A stretch of DNA of 52,449 nt from NCBI RefSeq assembly GCF_004117935.1, contig NZ_SDOY01000087.1:1-52449 (forward strand), written 5' to 3'. The notes beneath the pieces are model-generated. The model saw nothing but the letters and a program-made list of their open reading frames with translations. It was not told the DNA's origin and made no database searches. A program made the translations under genes and the position numbers. Below are positions 39,572 through 47,570 of this stretch, piece after piece (position 1 is the first letter of the stretch; every line of letters begins with the position of its first letter). The DNA is from Streptomyces roseicoloratus. Lineage in GTDB: Bacteria > Actinomycetota > Actinomycetes > Streptomycetales > Streptomycetaceae.

Positions 39572-40804
39572 TCAGGCGCTGGTGTTCGGCGCGATCCGGC
39601 CGGTGACCTCGCCGAGGGCGACGCGGGTGCCGTCCGGGCCCGGGGCCCAGGCGGTCAGGGTGACCTCGTCGCCGTCCTCGAGGAACGTGCGCTTGCCGTC
39701 GGCGAGCTCGATCGCGTCGCGGCCGTTCCAGGTGAGCTCGAGGAGCGAACCGCGCTGGGCGACCTCGGGGCCGGAGACCGTGCCGGAGCCGTAGAGGTCG
39801 CCGGTGCGCAGCGAGGCGCCGTTCACGGTCATGTGGGCGAGCTGCTGGGCCGCCGTCCAGTACATGGAGGCGAACGGCGGCTCGGCCACCACCTCACCGT
39901 TGATGGCGACGCTGATGCGCAGGTCGAAGCCGCCGGGCTCCTCTTCGGCGGAGTCGTCCAGGTACGGCTGGAGCGCGACGTCACGGGCGGGCGGCGCGAC
40001 CCGGGCCGCGTCCAGGGCCTCGAGCGGCGTCACCCACGCCGAGACGGACGTCTGGAAGGACTTGCCGAGGAACGGGCCGAGCGGCACGTACTCCCAGGCC
40101 TGGACGTCCCGCGCCGACCAGTCGTTGAGCAGGGTCAGGCCGAAGACGTGCTCGCGGAAGTCGCCGAGGGCGACCGGCCGGCCGAGCTCGGACGGCGTGC
40201 CGACGAGGAAGCCGACCTCGGCCTCGATGTCGAGCTTGACCGAGGGCCCGAAGACGGGCGCCGGGTCGGCCGGCGTCTTGCGCTGACCGGCCGGGCGCAC
40301 GACGTCGGTGCCGGAGACGACGACGGTGCCGGAGCGGCCGTGGTAGCCGATCGGCAGGTGCTTCCAGTTCGGGGTGAGCGCGTCGCCGTCGGGGCGGAAG
40401 ATCCGGCCGACGTTGGTGGCGTGGTGCTCGCTCGCGTAGAAGTCGACGTAGTCGGCGACCTCGTACGGCAGGTGCAGCGTGACGGCGTCGAGCGCGTGCA
40501 GCAGCGGCTCCACGACCGGCCGGTGCGCGGGCACGGTCACCCAGCCGGTGAGCGCCCGGCGCACGTCGCGCCACGCGGTGCGGCCGGCGGCCAGCAGCGG
40601 GTTGAGGCTCGGCTGCGCGAGCAGCGCGGCGTACGGCGACCCCAGGGCGTGCGCCGCGGCCCCCGCGTCGAGCACGTACCCGCCGATCCGGACGCCGAGC
40701 CGGCGGCGGTCGGGCTCGTCGGCGGTGGAGAAGACGCCGTACGGAAGGTTGTGCGGGCCGAAGGGGTCGCCCTCGGGCAGGTCGAGCGGGCTGTGCTCGG
40801 GCAT
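39572..40804 (-). CDS. fahA: Fumarylacetoacetase
   Basis: Fumarylacetoacetase hydrolyses fumarylacetoacetate to fumarate and acetoacetate, the last step of tyrosine/homogentisate degradation. The 410-residue protein has the N-terminal FAH domain (FGPHNLPYGVF) and the catalytic domain with YVDFYASEHHATNVG (metal Asp and catalytic His), LDIEAEVGFLVG (two metal Glu) and LNDWSARDVQAWE (metal Asp). ATG 40804 was chosen because it begins at the conserved N-terminus with GAGG upstream; the frame stays open to 42382 only as an antisense artefact. Homogentisate dioxygenase is not in the window. Confidence 0.95.
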   Translation of the reverse strand: MPEHSPLDLPEGDPFGPHNLPYGVFSTADEPDRRRLGVRIGGYVLDAGAAAHALGSPYAALLAQPSLNPLLAAGRTAWRDVRRALTGWVTVPAHRPVVEPLLHALDAVTLHLPYEVADYVDFYASEHHATNVGRIFRPDGDALTPNWKHLPIGYHGRSGTVVVSGTDVVRPAGQRKTPADPAPVFGPSVKLDIEAEVGFLVGTPSELGRPVALGDFREHVFGLTLLNDWSARDVQAWEYVPLGPFLGKSFQTSVSAWVTPLEALDAARVAPPARDVALQPYLDDSAEEEPGGFDLRISVAINGEVVAEPPFASMYWTAAQQLAHMTVNGASLRTGDLYGSGTVSGPEVAQRGSLLELTWNGRDAIELADGKRTFLEDGDEVTLTAWAPGPDGTRVALGEVTGRIAPNTSA

Positions 40805-41107
40805 CGGTGCTTGCCTCGCTTTCCAGGTGTGTGGGGGACACGTTACGGGTCGTGCGCCGAGGCGCTGATGACATGTGTCACACCGAAAGTGCGGCCTCCG
40901 TGGGCAACTGTCCGGGTTCACGTGCTTTGCGTTCCCTATGAGGGTCCTGTGGGGAGCGAGGGGTGTGACGGGCGCGTCAAACGCGCTTCGGGCGGGAGGC
41001 GTTCCGGTCATACGATCGGGTCGTCGTTGTGCCGCGTGAGGTATCCGCAGGCGCGCGCCCCACCACTCGTAGGTCTTTCGTCTCCGTCCGACCAGAAAAG
41101 GTCCCCC
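40805..41107. promoter_or_regulatory. Divergent region, fahA / first LAATG wall protein
   Basis: The 303-bp gap contains an imperfect palindrome TGACATGTGTCA near 40868, close to fahA. It also holds a block (40891-40931) repeated before the second wall-protein gene, and a possible -10 TACGAT near 41011. No gene is seen. Confidence 0.5.
40891..40931 (+). repeat. Upstream block shared by both wall-protein genes, copy 1
   Basis: About 41 bp here align with 42489-42530 at roughly three positions in four (GGCCTCC, GCAACTG and TTCAC cores). It lies 217 bp before the first gene's start. Conservation in noncoding DNA suggests a shared regulatory element or a duplicated promoter. Confidence 0.6.
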
Positions 41108-42367
41108 TTGAAGATCCGCCGCATTCTCGCGACCGCCGTGGCCGCCGCCGTGACCACCCCGGTCGTCCTCCTGTCCGCCGCACCGGCGTTCGCGGACACC
41201 AAGCCTGCCGCGCAGACGCAGGAGCAGAAGAAGACCGTCAAGGAACTGCAGCTCGCGGTCGCCAAGGCGCAGGCCGCCCTCGACGCCGCCGTCGCGCACC
41301 ACAACGAGCTCCAGGCCGCCATGGACGCGTTCGACGAGGACCACCCCGACCTGGTCAAGGCCGTCGAGGAGGCCAAGAAGGCCGCCGACGAGGCCAAGGC
41401 GGCCAAGGCCGCGGCCGACCAGAAGGCGGCCGACGCGCAGAAGGCCCTGGACGAGCTGCCCGCCGACGCCACGGAGGACCAGAAGGCCGCCGCCGAGAAG
41501 GACCTCGCCGACGCCCAGGCCACCGCCGCCACGGCCAAGACCACGGCCGAGGCCAAGAACAAGGACCTCGCCGACGCGAACGACGCCTACGCGGACGCGC
41601 GCATCGCCGAACTCCGGAAGATCGGCGTCGCCAGGAAGGCCGTCGAGGACGCCAAGAAGGCCCTCGACGAGGCCAAGAAGGCCCTGGAGAAGGCGCTGGC
41701 GGAGCAGCCGGGCGAACCGTGCAAGGAAGACCCGAACCTCGTCACCTCCGTGACCGGCCCGAAGAAGATCACCGCCGGTTCCAGCGGCGTCTTCACCATC
41801 CGCATCACCAACAAGGGCGCGGTCGAGCTGGACGAGGTCGGCGGCTACGCCGAGGCGTTCAGCGTGGAGAGCCCCACGGCCAAGCACTTCCGCCTGACCT
41901 GGTCCTCCGCCAACAGCCCGAAGTGGCAGCCGGTCACCCTGGACGACGGCTTCTCCAGCCTGTCCGCCCTGAAGCCGGGCAAGTCCTTCGACATCAAGCT
42001 GAAGGTCGCGGTCGACGCCAAGGCGCCCGTCGGCGACGGTGTCGTGATCGTCGGCTCCGCGTACGTCAACGAGGACGGCTCCTGCGGCGGTGCCGATGAG
42101 GGCGCCTACACGGAGTTCACCGTCACCAAGCCGGCCAAGCCCGGCACCGGCACCACGGGTGGCAACGGCAACACCACCCAGCAGGGCGGCAAGTCGACCA
42201 CTCCGGTGACGACCGGCACCACCGGTTCCACCACCGGGGGCAAGCTCGCCGCCACCGGCGCCGGCTCCTCCACGATGCCGATCGCCCTCACGAGCGCCGC
42301 CGCCGTCGCGCTCGGCGCGGGCGCGATGGTCGTCGTGCGTCGCCGTAAGGCCGGCGCCGACGCGTAA
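41108..42367 (+). CDS. LAATG-sorted cell-wall protein with coiled-coil domain (copy 1)
   Basis: The 419-residue protein appears to start at TTG 41108, aligned with the GTG of its paralogue and preceded by AAAAGG. A signal peptide ends APAFA. A long Ala/Lys/Glu/Asp-rich coiled-coil (about residues 40-200) is followed by a beta-rich domain of about 130 residues with two Cys (EPCKEDPN and DGSCGG), then a Gly/Thr linker. It ends with the sorting signal LAATG (380-384), a hydrophobic helix and VVRRRK. LAxTG is the motif of class E sortases, so the protein should be covalently wall-anchored. It is expected to be a surface structural or adhesive protein. Confidence 0.88.
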   Translation: MKIRRILATAVAAAVTTPVVLLSAAPAFADTKPAAQTQEQKKTVKELQLAVAKAQAALDAAVAHHNELQAAMDAFDEDHPDLVKAVEEAKKAADEAKAAKAAADQKAADAQKALDELPADATEDQKAAAEKDLADAQATAATAKTTAEAKNKDLADANDAYADARIAELRKIGVARKAVEDAKKALDEAKKALEKALAEQPGEPCKEDPNLVTSVTGPKKITAGSSGVFTIRITNKGAVELDEVGGYAEAFSVESPTAKHFRLTWSSANSPKWQPVTLDDGFSSLSALKPGKSFDIKLKVAVDAKAPVGDGVVIVGSAYVNEDGSCGGADEGAYTEFTVTKPAKPGTGTTGGNGNTTQQGGKSTTPVTTGTTGSTTGGKLAATGAGSSTMPIALTSAAAVALGAGAMVVVRRRKAGADA

Positions 42368-42375
42368 GCCGTCGG
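42141..42375 (+). repeat. 235-bp repeat, 3' end of wall-protein gene, copy 1
   Basis: This segment covers the Gly/Thr linker, the LAATG signal, the stop codon and a few bases beyond. It matches 43760-43994 with only two mismatches that I could find. Confidence 0.92.
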
Positions 42376-42397
42376 ACGTCACAGCGTGGCGCGATCA

Positions 42398-42440
42398 AAG
42401 GAAGGCCCGCATTCCTATAAGGGGAATGCGGGTCTTCCTT
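42398..42440 (+). terminator. Terminator after wall-protein copy 1
   Basis: Eighteen-base arms (42398-42415 and 42423-42440) pair with a single G-T type mismatch around a short AT-rich loop. It lies 30 bp after the stop codon. Confidence 0.88.
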
Positions 42441-42690
42441 CGCGTCCGGATCTGACATACCCAGGCTCCTCGGGTGTGACATGGTTCACCGGCCTCCATG
42501 AGCAACTGCCCCGATTCACCTGACTTCGCGGCAGGACCGCGGTGCGGAAGCACGCAGCGCGGCACGAATTCGGCCTGTGGCTGTTCGCGGCATTCCTAGG
42601 ATGGCCGCAGCGTCGTGCCCGCGTGAGGTTGCCGCAGGCGCGTGACCCCCACACTTCCTGTCGTCTTCGTCCGACCCGAGAAGGGCTCTT
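42441..42690 (+). promoter_or_regulatory. Promoter region of wall-protein copy 2
   Basis: The gap repeats the architecture upstream of copy 1: a GTGTGACATG word, the shared block at 42489-42530, and a leader with GCGTGAGGT..CCGCAGGCGCG. A TAGGAT near 42597 is a possible -10. Together with the terminator this fills the 323 bp between the two genes. Confidence 0.5.
42489..42530 (+). repeat. Upstream block shared by both wall-protein genes, copy 2
   Basis: Counterpart of 40891-40931, placed 202 bp before the second gene's GTG. Confidence 0.6.
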
Positions 42691-43986
42691 GTGAAGATTC
42701 GCCGCACTCTGGCGACGGCCGTGGCCGCCGCCGTGACCACCCCGGTCGTCCTCCTGTCCGCCGCGCCGGCGTTCGCGGACACCAAGCCTGCCGGTTCCGC
42801 CGCTCGCGAGCAGCGGAAGCCGACGATCGAGGAGCTGCGGCGCGCGGTCGCCGAGGCCAAGGCGAAGGGCGATGCGGCCGACGTCATCGCTCAGCAGCGC
42901 CTCGACGAGCTGACCGACCTCGAGACCGGCAAGGGTCCGCTGAACGACGCCGTCACCAAGGCGGAGGACAAGGCGGCTCAGGCTTCCGGTGAGCAGGCGA
43001 ACGCCGAGGAGGCCGTCCGGGTCGCCCAGGCCAAGCTGGACGCCGCCACCGACGACGCGGCCAGGGCCGAGGCGCAGCAGGCGCTGGACGCGGCGAAGGA
43101 GAAGGCGGCGGCAGCCGCCACCGCCAAGAAGGCCGCCGACAAGGCCGTGGAGCAGGCCGAGAAGGCCCTGGCGACCGCGATCAGCGAGGCCACCCGCACG
43201 TCGGAGGCAGCCGCGAAGGCGGCCGCTGACGCCTGGAAGGCCTACTACGAGGCGAAGGCGGCCCTCGCCGCGGCAGAGGCGGGGGACCCTTGCGTCGCCG
43301 GCTTCTCCCTCAGCGTGCTCATGCAGGGCGCCGGAGAGACCAAGGCCGGCGGCTCGGAGGTGAGCACGCTGCGCCTGACCAACGAGGGCGCCACGACCCT
43401 GACCAAGGTGCGGCCGATCGTGACGGTGAGCGCCTTCGGCAAGGATCACGAGTCGATCGACCGCTACCTGACACTGGAGTGGTCGACGAACGGCACCTGG
43501 CAGAAGTACGACCGGGTGAAGGGCATCCCGGACGTCGGTTCCCTCGCACCCAAGGCACACAAGGACGTCAGGGTGCGTCTGAGCATTGACCCGGGCGCGC
43601 CCGACGGGGAGGGCGCCTTCGTCTACGGCGCCGACTACCGGAACCCGGACGGCTCGTGCGGCAAGACGCAGGACCTGGATGTCAGCGCCTTCAGGATCTC
43701 CGCGAAGAAGGGCGGCGAGCCCGGCACCGGTGGCAGCACTTCCGGCTCCACGACCGGCACCGGCGCCGGCACCACGGGTGGCAACGGCAACACCACCCAG
43801 CAGGGCGGCAAGTCGACCACTCCGGTGACGACCGGCACCACCGGTTCCACCACCGGGGGCAAGCTCGCCGCCACCGGCGCCGGCTCCTCCACGATGCCGA
43901 TCGCCCTCACGGGCGCCGCCGCCGTCGCGCTCGGCGCGGGCGCGATGGTCGTCGTGCGTCGCCGTAAGGCCGGCGCCGACGCGTAA
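42691..43986 (+). CDS. LAATG-sorted cell-wall protein with coiled-coil domain (copy 2)
   Basis: This 431-residue paralogue starts at GTG 42691 (GAGAAGGG upstream). Its signal peptide is nearly identical to copy 1, and its last 75 or so residues are almost the same, including LAATG at 392-396 and the RRRK tail. The middle is different: a distinct Ala/Glu/Lys coiled-coil (about 35-195) and a different beta-rich domain with Cys in DPCVAGFS and DGSCGK. The shared layout with two Cys suggests a common fold and perhaps a disulfide. It should be anchored by a class E sortase. The diverged central region would be the functional, perhaps ligand-binding, part (inference). Confidence 0.88.
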   Translation: MKIRRTLATAVAAAVTTPVVLLSAAPAFADTKPAGSAAREQRKPTIEELRRAVAEAKAKGDAADVIAQQRLDELTDLETGKGPLNDAVTKAEDKAAQASGEQANAEEAVRVAQAKLDAATDDAARAEAQQALDAAKEKAAAAATAKKAADKAVEQAEKALATAISEATRTSEAAAKAAADAWKAYYEAKAALAAAEAGDPCVAGFSLSVLMQGAGETKAGGSEVSTLRLTNEGATTLTKVRPIVTVSAFGKDHESIDRYLTLEWSTNGTWQKYDRVKGIPDVGSLAPKAHKDVRVRLSIDPGAPDGEGAFVYGADYRNPDGSCGKTQDLDVSAFRISAKKGGEPGTGGSTSGSTTGTGAGTTGGNGNTTQQGGKSTTPVTTGTTGSTTGGKLAATGAGSSTMPIALTGAAAVALGAGAMVVVRRRKAGADA

Positions 43987-43994
43987 GCCGTCGG
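43760..43994 (+). repeat. 235-bp repeat, 3' end of wall-protein gene, copy 2
   Basis: Partner of 42141-42375. The two copies part company at the same point, 8 bp after the stop codon. Confidence 0.92.
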
Positions 43995-44008
43995 GAGCGT
44001 GAACACGC

Positions 44009-44041
44009 GAGGGCCCTTCCCGGATGCCGGGAGGGGCCCTC
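44009..44041. terminator. Bidirectional terminator
   Basis: Fifteen-base arms (44009-44023 and 44027-44041, one wobble pair) sit between the second wall-protein gene and the convergent CocE-like gene. Confidence 0.85.
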
Positions 44042-44056
44042 GTCCATGGGGTGGGC

Positions 44057-46108
44057 TCAGCCCGCCGTGCGGGGGATGCGCTTCTCCCAGGTGCGGTGGA
44101 AGACGACCTCCTCGCCCTCCGTGCAGACCACCTCGTCCGACGTGAAGAACGCGTCCGCGTCGCACGTGATCTCCGAGCGCGTCTCGACGCGGACGTCCCA
44201 CGGCGGCTCCGCGTCCGGGCGGTGGAGACGGATCGTCCGGTCCGAGCGGGTGCGGGCCGTCAGCGGGTCGGACTCGTCGATCGTGTACGTGTCCAGGGCC
44301 TCCTCGGTGACCTCCAGGCCGTCCGGGAAGACCCAGGTGCCCGCCGGGCACGGGGCCGCCTCCAGACGCCACTCGCCGCCGGCCACGTCACGCACCACCA
44401 CCCGCTGCGGACGCGGCTCCTCCAGGGTGCCCGGGGAGGAGACGCCCAGCGGCTCGGACTGCTCCGGTTCGCCGAACTCGACCGCGTCGGCCGTGTGGGC
44501 GCGGACCGGGAGGGTGAGGGCGGAGCCCGCCGGGTCGAGGGTGAAGCCGGCGGCGTCCGGCTGGGGCCAGATCCACGGCCAGTACGCGGAGGAGACGGCG
44601 AGGCGGACCCGGTGGCCGGGCCGGAAGGCGTGGCCGATGGCGCTCAGCGGGAACGTGTAGCTCTCCCACTCGCCCACCTGCGCCTCGACCGCCCGGTCCG
44701 GGCCGTACCGGGCGGACAGGTTCAGCACGCCCCGCGTGACGAGGGTGGACGAGCCGTCCGGGGCGACGTCGCAGAGACGGGCGACGACCTGGCCGGTGGG
44801 CGCGGGCGTCATCAGGTGCAGCAGCACCGAGGGCGTGCCCAGGACCTCGACGGCAGGACCGGCCTCCGGCACCGGGAAGTCGAAGCACGCGGCGTGGGCG
44901 TCCTCCTCGCGCTGGTCCGGCGGCAGGTCCGCCTCGTCGCCCGACGGGACGAAGCCGCCCGCGTCGAGCCCGGTGCGCTGGGGCGAGCGCACCACCACCG
45001 GATCGCCCTGGAGGCCGTACGTCACCGGGCCGACGTACGGCGACGGCCAGGCCGGGTCCGTGACCCAGCGGCCCGGCAGCTCCCCGTACTCCGTCGCCGG
45101 CGGGTGCGAGTCGCTGATCCAGGAACGCAGCAGCGGCTCGGCCATCACGTCGTTGTCGACGCCCTTGAGGTGGTGGTCCCACCAGCGGAGGGTCTCCTGG
45201 AGGAAGCCGATCGCCGGGCCCGGCGACGTCCCGTGGTCGGGGTACCGGTGCGCCCAGGGGCCGATGACGCCGCGGACGCGGTCCTGGGGGAGGTGTTCGA
45301 CGAGCCGGAGCACGGTGTCCCGGTACGGGTCGTGCCAGCCGCCCACGGCGAGCACGGCGACGTCCCGGATCGACGCGTGGGGCTGCTCGGCCCCGCCCGT
45401 GGTCACCCTGCCCGTGGTCACCCCGCCCGTGTCCACGCCGCCCCGCCGCCAGTAGTCGTCGCGGGTCTGGTGGGCGAGCCAGGTGTGGGTGAACGGCGCG
45501 ACCGCCTCCAGGCGCTTCAGCCACGTCTCGCGCCACTGCTCGCCCACGTGGAGCGGGTCCGGCGGCCGGGACACGTGGGCGAGCAGGCCGGCGGCCCGGC
45601 CGTGCAGGCCGGCGGCGAGGACGGAGCCGCCGAGGTAGTGGGCGTCGTTGCCGTAGCGGTCGTCGCCGGCGCAGACGGTCACGACGGCCTTCAGCGGCGC
45701 GGGCGCCAGCGCGGCGATCCGGAGGCTGTTGCCGCCGCCCCAGCCGATGCCGAACATGCCGACCCGGCCGCTGCACCAGGGCTGCGCGGCGAGCCACTCC
45801 ACGACGGCCACGCCGTCGGCCAGCTCGGTCGCGTCGTGCACGTCGCCGGGCAGCCCCTCGCTGTTGCCGTGGCCGCGCACGTCCACCCGTACGGAGGCGT
45901 AGCCGTGGCCCGCGTACCACGGATGGCGTTGCCAGTCGCGGGACGCGGTCCCGTCGGTGAGACGGTGGGGGAGGTATTCGAGCAGGGCGGGGACGGGCTC
46001 GTCGGTGAGGGGGCGCCACACGCGCGCGTAGAGGCGGGTGCCGTCGGGCAGGGGGATGCGGAGGTCGTCGTGGCGGGTCTCGTACGGGAAATCGGTCCGG
46101 ATCTTCAT
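44057..46108 (-). CDS. CocE/NonD family hydrolase homologue with altered nucleophile
   Basis: The 683-residue protein has the alpha/beta-hydrolase half of CocE/X-prolyl dipeptidyl-peptidase relatives (LPDGTRLYARVWRP, VRVDVRGHGNSEG) and the C-terminal jelly-roll domain (RHRVRLAVSSAYWPW). At the nucleophile elbow it reads GIGWGG (120-125), where relatives have GxSxGG, so the serine is replaced by Gly122 (codon 45743-45745). Unless another residue takes over, it should not act as a normal serine hydrolase. ATG 46108 is the likely start, although its GAGG lies very close; GTG 46138 is an alternative, and the longer frame to 46264 has no support. No signal peptide is seen. Substrate unknown. Confidence 0.88.
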   Translation of the reverse strand: MKIRTDFPYETRHDDLRIPLPDGTRLYARVWRPLTDEPVPALLEYLPHRLTDGTASRDWQRHPWYAGHGYASVRVDVRGHGNSEGLPGDVHDATELADGVAVVEWLAAQPWCSGRVGMFGIGWGGGNSLRIAALAPAPLKAVVTVCAGDDRYGNDAHYLGGSVLAAGLHGRAAGLLAHVSRPPDPLHVGEQWRETWLKRLEAVAPFTHTWLAHQTRDDYWRRGGVDTGGVTTGRVTTGGAEQPHASIRDVAVLAVGGWHDPYRDTVLRLVEHLPQDRVRGVIGPWAHRYPDHGTSPGPAIGFLQETLRWWDHHLKGVDNDVMAEPLLRSWISDSHPPATEYGELPGRWVTDPAWPSPYVGPVTYGLQGDPVVVRSPQRTGLDAGGFVPSGDEADLPPDQREEDAHAACFDFPVPEAGPAVEVLGTPSVLLHLMTPAPTGQVVARLCDVAPDGSSTLVTRGVLNLSARYGPDRAVEAQVGEWESYTFPLSAIGHAFRPGHRVRLAVSSAYWPWIWPQPDAAGFTLDPAGSALTLPVRAHTADAVEFGEPEQSEPLGVSSPGTLEEPRPQRVVVRDVAGGEWRLEAAPCPAGTWVFPDGLEVTEEALDTYTIDESDPLTARTRSDRTIRLHRPDAEPPWDVRVETRSEITCDADAFFTSDEVVCTEGEEVVFHRTWEKRIPRTAG

Positions 46109-46391
46109 CGCCTCGCCGTTCGGGCCGGTGTCGATCACTGTTCGGGACAAAAGGAAAACTTCTGGTCGTATCAGCTGATCACGAACATACCGGGGGTGAC
46201 GGGAAGGCGCCCACGGTGATCGAAACGTGACCGGATACGCTGGCTTGAGCGAATGGACCGACACATCGACAATCCGAGTCGTCGGCGTGCGGAACGGCAG
46301 GCCGCGGCAGGTCGTCGACGTGCGGTCCTGACATCGTCAGAACAGCGTCAAGGGCAGCGTCATCAGGCGTCAGCAGACAGGAGATCCCCTC
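46109..46391. promoter_or_regulatory. Divergent region, CocE-like gene / polyprenyl synthase
   Basis: This 283-bp gap contains the 10-bp palindrome ATCAGCTGAT (46170-46179), a GATACGCT hexamer region near 46233 that may be a -10, and four phased CGTCA repeats just before the synthase. ACAGGAGA at about 46375-46382 is the synthase ribosome site. Confidence 0.45.
46335..46372 (+). repeat. Four helically phased CGTCA repeats
   Basis: CGTCA occurs at 46335, 46346, 46358 and 46368, spaced 11, 12 and 10 bp, so all face one side of the helix. They end 19 bp before the polyprenyl synthase start. The layout recalls direct-repeat operators such as PHO boxes. Confidence 0.5.
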
Positions 46392-47402
46392 GTGACCGTC
46401 GTCGGGCCGTTCGGTCTTAGCGTGCGGGACCAGGCTCTCGAAGCCGATGTCCAGACCGGCTTGGCCGCCGTGGAGGCGGGTCTCCTCGACGCGACCAAGA
46501 GCGATGTCCCGTTCATCACGGAGGCCGCCCAGCACCTGGTGCTGGCCGGCGGCAAGCGGTTCCGGCCGCTGCTCGTGATGCTCGCGGCGCAGTTCGGCGA
46601 CCCCTACGCGCCGGGTGTCGTGCCCTCGGCCGTCGTCGTCGAGCTCACCCACCTGGCGACGCTGTACCACGACGACGTCATGGACGAGGCGGCCGTACGG
46701 CGCGGTGTCGCCAGCGCGAACAGCCGCTGGGGCAACTCGCTGGCCGTCCTCACGGGTGACTTCCTCTTCGCTCGCGCCTCGCACACGCTCGCCGACCTCG
46801 GACCCGAGGCCGTACGCATCCAGTCCGAGGCGTTCGAGCGGCTCGTCACCGGCCAGATCCTGGAGACGGCCGGCCCGCAGGAGGGCCGCGACCCGATCGC
46901 CCACTACCTCGACGTCCTCAGCGGCAAGACCGGCTCGCTCGTCGCTGTCTCCTGCCGCTTCGGCGCGATGATGTCCGGCGCGGACGAGGGCACCGTCGAC
47001 ATCCTCACCCAGTACGGCGAGCGGCTCGGCGTCGCCTTCCAGCTCGCCGACGACGTGCTCGACATCGCCTCCGACTCCCACGAGTCCGGCAAGACCCCCG
47101 GCACCGACCTCCGCGAGGGCGTCCCCACCCTGCCGGTCCTCCACCTGCGCGCCGCCGCGGCCGCCCACGGGCGCCCCGAGGACCTCGAACTCCTCGCGCT
47201 CGTCGACGGCGACCTCACCGACGACGCCCGCCACGCCGAGGCCCTCCGCCGCCTCCGCGTCCACCCGGCCCTGGAACAGGCCCGCCGCGAAACCGTCCGC
47301 TACGCGAAAGAAGCCCGCGCCATGCTGTCCCCCCTCCCGGACGGCTACGCGAAGGCGGCCCTGGAAGAACTCTGCGACGCGGTGGTCCACAGGGCGGGCT
47401 GA
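46392..47402 (+). CDS. Long-chain polyprenyl diphosphate synthase
   Basis: This 336-residue trans-prenyltransferase adds isopentenyl units to an allylic diphosphate, probably making the menaquinone side chain. The substrate motif GGKRFRP is at 53-59, the first DDxxD at 94-98 (YHDDVMDEAAVRRG) and the second at 220-224 (FQLADDVLDIASD). Residues before the first DDxxD are small (Ala89, Thr90), without the bulky residues that limit short-chain enzymes, which agrees with a long product. It starts at GTG 46392. Its presence near mqnC, menG, the prenyl reductase and nuo supports the quinone role, although chain length cannot be read from sequence. Confidence 0.94.
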   Translation: MTVVGPFGLSVRDQALEADVQTGLAAVEAGLLDATKSDVPFITEAAQHLVLAGGKRFRPLLVMLAAQFGDPYAPGVVPSAVVVELTHLATLYHDDVMDEAAVRRGVASANSRWGNSLAVLTGDFLFARASHTLADLGPEAVRIQSEAFERLVTGQILETAGPQEGRDPIAHYLDVLSGKTGSLVAVSCRFGAMMSGADEGTVDILTQYGERLGVAFQLADDVLDIASDSHESGKTPGTDLREGVPTLPVLHLRAAAAAHGRPEDLELLALVDGDLTDDARHAEALRRLRVHPALEQARRETVRYAKEARAMLSPLPDGYAKAALEELCDAVVHRAG

Positions 47403-47570
47403 GGGACTGCCCGATGCCTCCGCGGTGTCCGCGCGAGGGAGGAACCCTAGGGGCGGGTCATCCCGTAGGCGTACGTCAGGTTGCGTCCGGGGGCTGACGA
47501 TTCCTCGTGGCCGTGCTGGTGGGATGGAGTCATCACGAAGGGTCCACGAAGGCACGGAGGGAACGCAGAC

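Noticed and set aside
40805..42382. N-terminal extension of fumarylacetoacetase up to 42382
   Set aside because: It runs antisense through a wall-protein gene; the conserved family N-terminus begins at 40804.
47440..47475. ECF-sigma-type promoter (GGAAC near 47441) before the LolA-like gene
   Set aside because: The -35-like GGAACC is present, but no matching -10 lies at the proper spacing.
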